Origin: Dicaeum eximium | Taxonomy: Eukaryota; Chordata; Aves; Passeriformes; Dicaeidae | DNA length: 64,000 nt | Direction: 5' to 3' | NCBI GenBank assembly: GCA_013396995.1 | Contig: VWZP01004535.1 | Location: 488,493 to 552,492, forward strand | Shown here: piece after piece, positions 55,891-64,000 of the stretch | Layout of the letters: the number at the start of each line of letters is the position of its first letter | Position numbering within the stretch: the first letter of the stretch is position 1 | Translations under genes and position numbers: made by a program | Notes under the pieces: model-generated | Told to the model about the DNA's origin: nothing | What the model saw: only the letters and a program-made list of their open reading frames with translations | Databases searched by the model: none

Positions 55891-58800
55891 CTCCTTCCAA
55901 AGATGTGCCAGAGCTGGTGCAAGGGAGCAGTTCCTGTTGGCTGGCTGAAGTGAAATTAAAGTCTTTCTGCTACCACATCCCAAGGAACTGCATGAAATAA
56001 TTACAGCTGCACTAGCACGATTTTGCCACTTTGCACTGATTAACCACAACAGATCTCCACTCTTCTGGTTTACACATCACCAATACAGCTCAACTGATTA
56101 AAAATTTTGCCAAGGAAAAGGAGCAGCAGGGCTTTGTTTACTGCTGACTTCCCTCTGCTGGAGGGGAAGACTGTAGAGACCTCCTGGATACAATTCTGTA
56201 TTTTCTGGGTTCTTTCTGTTTAAATCCTGATGCTCTATCTCCCACAGCTAAACACTGACATGACTGAAGCCAGTCTTTCAGACAGAGTTATTATGGTGGA
56301 CACAAACACGGGGAAGTAATGGATAAACACTCATTTCCAGTGAACTTGGCCACTCGTTCATGGCTTTAACCTCCCCAGTTGCCACTATAGGAAAGGCTGC
56401 AGGAAACGCCACTCAGCACTGGGAGATCAGACTTCCCTCTCAGCTGGCAAGTGAAGCCCCGAGCTCTGGAGCATGATTAAATGATGTGACTCTTCAGACA
56501 AGTAACTTCTCACACAAATTTCATCATCTACTGCTGGTTCACGTTTGCTTTGTTTCATAAAGAGAGGCAAGAAAATCATCCCGAGCAGTCAGCACTCAAA
56601 ATTTCCATGGCTGGGGTAGCAGAGGCAGATCCAGCTGTGACCTCTGGGTGCAGTAAGCCCAGGCATGCTCTGAGGCAAGAAGTTTATTCTGTGTAACACA
56701 AATGCCTCTTCTTATATGATCCTCAGTGAAACAGTGCTGGTCTCACTCGAGAGCCTTGCAGTGCCTCCTGCACCGCTCTCCTCTCCAAAGTATTCCAGAA
56801 AGGAAGCCAAGTACTAAGGCAAGTTTCAAGCACAGCAAACTCAGGGTCATTGAATTCCCAAGGAATCTGTGAATTAAGAGAGTTACTGCTGGGGTTCAAG
56901 CTTTTGTGAACCATACCAAGTAGCTGTTTAATTAAACAACTGTTTTTCTCCCAATCCTTTCTTGTTAAAGCAAGTAGAAGAGCTTAAAAATTACTTATTC
57001 ATTTACAGTTTCTCAAACCAAGTAGCCTTTAAAGTATTTCCAGCTTGGCAAAGGAAAGAAGAAAACCTGCAAAAATGAATGGGTCTTCAAAACTGGCATT
57101 GAGTAGCTCACCTCTGACCCTGAGCTCAATGATCTCATTACCCAAAACCTACACATGGGAGCAGTCCAAGGCACTGGGGAACTGAGATCCTCCAGCTAGG
57201 AAGCAGAGAACCTCCCTCCTCCTGGCCCTGCATTAAGCTGAGCTTCATCCTTCTGGTCTAAATGAGGATACAGAAACCAGATAAAACAGAACACGCCAGT
57301 TTAGGATATTTAGATTTAACTCTGTAAACTTTAGGAGCGCTGGATGTGATTGTGAGGTTTTTGTCCAAAAGGTTCTGATGACAGAAACAAAAACAAGCAA
57401 AATACCACTAAATATTAACAAATGTTCTACACTGCAGCTATTAAAGAAGCAGAACATTGTAGGTGCAAATGACTAATTGTCATTGGGATTGCCTGAGAAA
57501 GTGTAATCAAAAGTTGCTTCTAGCATAATTTCCAAATTACGAGTCCTGGTGCAAACTGCTGCTCCTCACAAGGCTTGCCTTGCTCAAGTTGAGGCTCTGA
57601 CCCATGGGGCAAATGATTCAGCTCTCCCTCTCCAGCCTCTGTCCCAGATCCAAACAAAACCAGGGATACAGTAACTTGCTGCTGAATGCTCATTTAAAGG
57701 CCAGACCCAGGGATGATGCCAAATTACTTGCCCACTGAATCTACTGCATCTGAGCATTTATTTTCCTTGTTGTCAACTCCACACTTTTACTCCACAGTAC
57801 AGGCAGAACACAAGAAAACTTGGTTTTCATTATGAATTTCAACAGGGCCATGAAAGCCAGAGCCAGCCTTGGAAGTCTGTATCTGCTCTTTCTCATGCAA
57901 AGTGTTAAGATTCCAGAGGAGCAGCACATGACCCTTGGAGGGGAGTTTCTTGGAGATGATGAGCAGAAAGTTTCTGACATCCTGGCCAATATTTTTTGGA
58001 TGCTAAAAATGGAGTTAGAGGGATGCAGTCTCCTCTGAACACAGCCTACAGAAGAGAAGACCTCTTCTGGACTGCTGTGTGATTTTCCACCATGTGTTTT
58101 CAAGAAGCAGTAATGTAATCATTTAGAGACACTTTTGTTCATGGAATTCAAAGATTCCTATCTGGGAGCTACTTTCCACGTCCAGTGGTTTTGTAGGAGT
58201 TGTGAGCCACGATGGATGATGAGCCTTTTTGGTTCACTTGGCAAGGCTACCAAAAGCTGCTGCTTAAAGGGGAGTGGAGAAGAAACCCTCTGCTTGGAGA
58301 AACCTCAGCTGCAGCCCAGGCACCACCCCCCATCTCAGCATCAGTCCAACATCAGAAATCCAAGCTGGAGCAGCACAGCCCCTCTGCCAGACTGGATGGG
58401 ACAGCAGCGATCCTGCATCACTCACCCCAGGTCTCCAGGTCTCTGCCAACACCAGATGCTGCAGGAAGCCTGGGGGAAGCACTGGCTCCAGTGGGTCTGC
58501 CTGCAGATCCTCCCTGCCACTCCTGCCCACATGTGCCCACCAGCACAGCTTTCTGCTCCTGCAGGATGTTTCAGGAACCTCCACCCCAGAGCAGGAACAG
58601 GAGACAATGTCACAGTAACAGCACTGAAGGACACGGCTGAGGCACTCACATTCAGCACAAAGCTCTGAATCTCTCCTCAGCCTTCACAGGAGATTACTGT
58701 GAATTTAATTAGGCAAAGATTCAGCCTCACAATAGCTGCAGCTCTTCCCTGCATGTATAAAGGTGGGGGTGTATTTTAAAAAATAGATTCATTTGCAAGA

Positions 58801-59748
58801 CATTCATCACTTCCAGCTTAAGCAGAGCCATTTTGGATGAGGAGGGACACAGCCCCTTTTTCATGGCAACAGACCATGCTTGGTGTTTCTGATCCCTTTA
58901 GAAGATTTGTGTCAGGAATACATCTTTTGGAAAGGGGCAAGAAGGAAGCTGGGAACGCTGAATTAAATCCCCAAGACAAGGCCAAGTGCTCAACTGCCTG
59001 TGTCAAAGCCCCTCACACCTGCAGTGCCAGAACAGCCTCCAAGTGAGAGAGCATCTTCCATACCTTCATTTATAAATCCATCTGCGTTATGCTTTCCTAA
59101 CAACTGATGGTAAAAGCACTTCTCTGCCAGCCATGAAAACTTACAGAAAACTGGGAATATATAGCATTGCTAATTCCTCTGCTGGTGACCCCTCCTCCCA
59201 GATGCCACAACAGCCACTCCATGGATGCTGCTGTGCTGTGCCTCTGCCAGGCGAGCAGCTGGAAGAGGAGATGTTGTTCAGGAGGAACTCTTGAAACCTT
59301 AGCCCCTTCCAAATTGCTGATAGCCTGTCCCTAGGAGGTGGCAGCTGCACACCACTTCAAGCTGGTGGGGTTATCTGAAACACAGAACCAGCCAGCATTC
59401 AAGTAACAAACACCCTGAGAGGGCTCACTCTGTCCACTGGGTCCCGCTGGACCAGCGCGGCTCCGCTCCTGTCTCGCCGGTGTCACCTGGTCTGCAGCAG
59501 CACAAAAGACACACAAAGGGTGGTGAGCCACTGTGTTAACTGCATGGCACAGCCATCTCTCTTCCAGGCTTGGATTTCAACGAGTGTTCCAACATGGTGC
59601 TCTCCAGCTGCTTTTTCCAGGGTCATGCAGAGATATCCGTGGTTGGCCGCTGCTGAGGGCTGCTCTGCTCCGAGCGGGGCGGGAGCTGGCAGCACAAGGC
59701 AGTGCTGGGTTTCCTGCTCAGGTCTGCTGTCAGCAGTAATCAGTCACA

Positions 59749-59882
59749 GAAATCACAGAATATTCTGAGTTGGAAGCGACCCAGAGGGATCACTGAGTCC
59801 AACTTTTAAGGGAATGGCCCATACTGGGATGAAACCCATGCCCTTGGTGTTATTAGCACCGTGCTCAACCAGCTGAGCTCAT
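59749..59882 (-). mobile_element. tRNA-Ile-derived SINE with CR1-like tail (TguSINE1-like)
   Basis: On the minus strand the head reads like tRNA-Ile: an A-box-like gagctcagctgg, the anticodon loop ctaataa with anticodon AAT (59852-59854), and a B-box-like ggtttcatccc. It continues gtatgggccattcccttaa into a CR1-type tail, ccaactcagaatattctgtg. This head-tail combination matches TguSINE1 of songbirds as I remember it. It is a decayed insertion, not a tRNA gene. Confidence 0.8.
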
Positions 59883-61027
59883 CTCAGTACACCCCTCCAA
59901 GGCACCAGCAATGAAGCAAGAGCTCAGATTAAGCTGGATTTAAAAGAACATCTCCTTTTACTCCTGTTGGTAGAAAACCAGAACAAGCTATGGAGCTCCC
60001 TACAGACCTCCCAAAGAACCAGTGCCCAGTACAGACACAACATTTGTGACACAGGCAGGGGGTTTCACTCCTCTTTCACCCGCCTGCGAGCTCAGAGCGG
60101 TTCTTCATCTGCAACCTGGTTTTTCAGCCAGAGCCACCATTTCTGGAGCTGGTTTGAATACTGCCTACAAGGGCCTGGACTCAATCATCAGCTTGTTTCA
60201 CACGGGGAGCAGAGCAGGGTGACAGCTTCCAGGGCTCACCAAAGCTGCACAGCATTGTTCTCAAGTGTCTATATGAAACGCGTGCGCTTTTTTTTTTCCC
60301 CACCAAAGAATTGTTTAGCAATTGCTCTGAGGAGGGGAGGAAAATAAAGTCACAAACCCTTGTTTTATGTGGAGAAGCCACATGTTTCAGTCAGCCCACG
60401 AGGATCCACAGCTGAGCCCTGGCCTGGGGACAGCAGAGCTTTGGAAGGCTGTGATGGTAAAAAGCACCGTGCAGTAACGCCGCTGCTGCAGAAAGAATTT
60501 CCACAGTGAGATGATGATTGCACAAGGGTTTCTCTAGTGCTTGTACCATTACCACGCACGACTTACTTCCTGCTCTTCTGTGCCGAGTTTAAAAACAAAA
60601 TCTGCCCTTTGTCTCATCACTGGAAAACATATGTACATCATCCAGAGTAGACGTGGCATTCTATGACAAAGTCTCTGCCTCAAAGCATTCTGCCATCTAA
60701 AAGAAATGCAATACACAGCAGTTTGGTTATAAAAGATACAGCTCCTTCATCAGTAAGGGATCAGCAGGTGAGGTTTGCCCATTCAGAGGGCTGATAAATG
60801 TCTCAAGAATTTGCCTTTCATGCCCTGTAACCCGAAAGCACCATAAATTGTGCATTAATAGCTCTAACTACAAAGGTCACCTATTTTTATTGCTTGCTTT
60901 GCTGAAGCACAAGGGACAATATATTTAAAATAAGTCACTTTTTAGGAGAAAGCAGTGACTTGCTAATTACTCATTTAGATAGGGTTGGCAGGGTGGATAC
61001 AGGTTCAACACCCCGGAAAGAAAAATG

Positions 61028-61086
61028 GTGAAAGAAGGGAAAAGCAGTGAGAGAAGGGAAAAGGTTATGAAAGAAGGGAAAAGCAC
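61028..61086. repeat. Three-copy purine-rich minisatellite
   Basis: Copies at 61028-61046, 61047-61067 and 61068-61086 share (g)tga(a/g)agaagggaaaag. It is an all-purine tract, broken only by short t/c interruptions, in the CHSY1 intron. Confidence 0.9.
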
Positions 61087-64000
61087 TGCTGCACATGCAC
61101 AGGTCAGAGACCAACTCGTTCCTCTGCAGTTTCACATATGCTCAGAACTAGAAGGAAGGCAACATCTTTCTAGGCAGCCACAGTTTTTATTGTCCTCCTG
61201 TCAGTGGAACAACTTTCTCATTATTAAAACGAGCTGTCAGGCAGACTGGCATTTCCCTGCTCGCCGTGTCCAAGTTAGCCCGCTCATTCAAATATGGTTA
61301 AAGATTTCACACAGTGTTGCTGGCTAACTGTATATGGTCTGAGGTTTTCTGGAAGTTTGCTGTCTGGCACAGCTTGGACAAGGAACAAGCAGCTTTACTC
61401 TGCAGCACTCTGTAACCAAGTGCCTCTTGCATTACACACAGTCTGTCAGAGCCAGGGGTTCACCTCCATGTGGGTGTTTGAGTCGTGCTGATGTTCACCA
61501 TTCATCATCCAGCTCTGACAAAAAGAATATTCAACTGCTCCCTTTGTAATGCTCTAAATTAAAACAGGAGATGTGGACGCCGATAAATGCAATTATGCTG
61601 AATGTAAATGCATTAGAAATGGAAAGGAAAAGAAATGCTGTCTCAAATACTCCCCAGCTCAGGGAAGGATTTGCTAATCACACAACACAAGTGAACTCTC
61701 TTTTGCATATCAGCCTCACATACAAAGAGTTTTTAGGTCTTTCTGGGGTCTTCTTTGCTTCCAACCTGAAGCACACTTTGTTCTGCTGACTGCAACCAAG
61801 CTGCCACAGGTGCAGTTTTAGTAGAACAGAGCTGGCTCCAAAACTTGTGCCCAGTGCCTGCAGCCACCACGGCTTGGTCCCTCCATCCCTGCAGCTGCCA
61901 GCCTGCAGCCTACAAACCTCAGCTTGCACCAGCTGCTGTTTCTTTTCCCTCTCCCTTGGACACTGCAGTCTTTCTAGAAAACCAGGCAGCTAGGAGGAAT
62001 TTATCCTTTTCATAGGTGACTTTCCTATACTCCATTGACATTTTTCCACTCATCTGGGAGACAGGGACAACGGGAGCTCTCCTGGGTGGGTTTGCCCCTT
62101 GGGTCAAGGTCCCGCTGCTTCAAGCAACCTCATGTGTGCTCCACAGAGAAAGGCAGGGAGGGAGGAAAAGCCACTGCTGAGAATGCAGAAGGGGCTTTAG
62201 CCAACAGATGGAGAAGGCCAGTGGAGTTTGCAGCTTCCTTCAGCAGACAGCAATGCCTTGTCTTCTCATGACCCATTTTTAGTTGCTGATTGAGGACATT
62301 TCAGGGATTTGACTCATGAATAGCAAATGACTTGTGCTGGCTTTGCCAAAAAGCCTTCTCCTTGCTGCAGGAAGCCTGGGCTGCTTTGAAGTAGCTCCTG
62401 AGCCACGACAATTTACAGCCTGACAGCTTAAAGCTGCATTGAAACGGGCCCTGGTGTCCTCGGGGTGTTATAAATCGCCGCGGTTCAGAGGCAGGCGGGC
62501 CTGGCAGGGCAGGGTCCATGGATGGGGACTGTGTTCTTCTGCTGTCCCACAAAGGCAGGGCCACCAGGGAGCCTGAGCCCTTCAATGGGGCTTTCAGAGG
62601 GACACACAGGACTACTTTCTACTGGGTTTTTCTCAGTACTCCTCTGAGATATACTTGCATCATCTGAACTGCAGGTTGTTCCCAAGTTCAGTGTGGTTTG
62701 AGCTGAGCTAATCCAGGCTCTGACGTGCACCCCATGAACAAAGAGGTGCTCCCAACTCCTGGCCAACAGCAGGCTTGGAAACCTCTACTGAGAGCAAGCT
62801 TTGGGAACAGGCTCAGCTGGTGGTAGAGGGATCCATTGCTGACTCAGCCCTGGGGGCTGCACCTTGTGTCAGAAAGCCAAGTGGGCACTGACACATTATT
62901 TGAGTCCTGAAATAGCAGCACTGTTCAACACAGCTCATCTGGCAGGGCCCAGAGGCACCCCAGAGCTCTGGGTGGGAGGACAGCTCTTGCTCTGCTCAAG
63001 GACATCTGTCAGGGATGTCCTCCATAGCCACAACCTGATTTGGGATGCCCAATCCAGCAATACTTTTCTCTAAAGCCTACAGAAAGAGCTTTGCATGTAC
63101 CCCAGGATTCTCACCCTCATTTCATGGCTGTCTTGCCCATCCCCATTTGGGGTTTTATCATACCAGAGCCAGGGAATGTCGTGCAGGCTGCAGGACCGTG
63201 CTCTTCATCAAGCCCTGCCTTTGCCTCGTCTTGATGTGAATGCCAAAGTCAAATATAATCCACCCACCCAAACCAGATGTTAGAAACCTGTCTGTCTCTC
63301 TTCAGCTGTCCTCTGAGGTCTGGCCTCCTGTCAAATGCCTGAGGCTAGAGTTTTCTTTTTTATTTTTAAGGCAATGATAATATGTTCAAAGGCTCTTTCT
63401 TCTGTTTGGAGAGAGCAAATCTACACCTGGTCCAGAAGTGCTTCAATTCGCACCAGCAACTAACAAATCTCTGCCTCTGAGAGAAGTTTGGCCACTTGAC
63501 TTTCAAAATAGTTGCTTCCTCCCTTCACAGAAATTTTAACAGCTAATTTAGTAGTGCCACAGGAACAGAGGCAACAAATCGAGCCCAATCTGTTCAGTGT
63601 GCCACCTTTTTATTCAGCAAACTGTCACAAGAGAACTTTTATTTTCCCCTCTGGAATGGCATTTGTTTCTACAGATCTTTAAGCCAGAAGAATACAGAGA
63701 TAATCTCCTGGGCATCTGTCTTCCATGGAAACAGTGCATCACTGGACATTTCTCACAGATAAAAAAGGAGAGGAGCAAAGATAGAGGGAGAGTAGAAAGG
63801 AGAAGCACAGATCAGACCAGAAGGGGCAAGTTTGCAGCACCATTATGTTGTCTCATAGTACTTCTTAAGCAAGAACCTCCTTTTGGGTACTTCATGTCCT
63901 GAAAAAACCTCAACACGTAACAGGAGTCTGTGTTGCACAAAGATGAGAGATGGAAAGCATTATGCTGACCTTAAAATGTAGTTTAGGGGCCTGGTGCATC

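Larger units (their letters stand above)
51502..64000 (-). other. CHSY1: CHSY1 last intron (partial, at least 12.5 kb)
   Basis: No minus-strand frame here gives the expected preceding exon, which should end close to a VWSYE-type sequence just before MQQLF, so the exon lies beyond the window. The intron contains one SINE at 59749-59882, small tandem repeats at 55863 and 61028, and an unexplained stretch near 57740-58110. I recognise no other gene on either strand. Confidence 0.85.

Noticed and set aside
59815..59882. Possible tRNA-Ile gene
   Set aside because: The A and B boxes are mutated, the acceptor stem does not pair, and it runs straight into a CR1-like tail, so it is a SINE head.

Overview
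The window is vertebrate nuclear DNA from a bird, most likely a songbird. Three CR1 LINE fragments point to a bird or other sauropsid. One short element at 59749-59882, a tRNA-Ile-derived head joined to a CR1-like tail, looks like the TguSINE1 family known from zebra finch. The base pattern also fits: compact AT-rich introns around GC- and CpG-rich exons. No promoter or first exon of either gene lies inside the window.

Region 1-44145 (+ strand) is the 3' seven-eighths of LRRK1, leucine-rich repeat kinase 1. I placed 28 exons by joining GT-AG introns so that codon phase is kept at every junction. They give one open frame of 1,754 codons plus a stop at 42928-42930. Exons run in order through LRR (exons 1-8), ROC GTPase (9-11), COR (12-18), protein kinase (19-23) and WD40-type propeller (23-28). 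The ankyrin repeats and any earlier exons lie upstream of the window. A single poly(A) signal at 44119-44124 ends the gene. Exon numbers here count from the window start only.

Region 44146-48049 is a 3.9 kb intergenic stretch between two converging 3' ends. It holds G-rich degenerate repeats and no gene I can support.

Region 48050-64000 (- strand) is the 3' part of CHSY1, chondroitin sulfate synthase 1. It contains a 3'UTR of about 1.85 kb, the large last coding exon (530 codons, 49909-51501) and more than 12.4 kb of the last intron, which runs off the window. LRRK1 and CHSY1 are tail-to-tail neighbours in human too (15q26.3), so the order is conserved synteny. The two genes are not functionally linked as far as is known: LRRK1 is a PKC-responsive Rab kinase with a role in osteoclasts and trafficking, and CHSY1 is a Golgi enzyme that polymerises chondroitin.

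I found no undescribed system. The most unusual signals are structural: a CR1 tail abutting the polypyrimidine tract of LRRK1 exon 26, a tandem duplication that doubles a branch-point-like sequence before exon 14, and paired repeat copies in intron 14. Human residue numbers and sequence comparisons were made from memory and are approximate.
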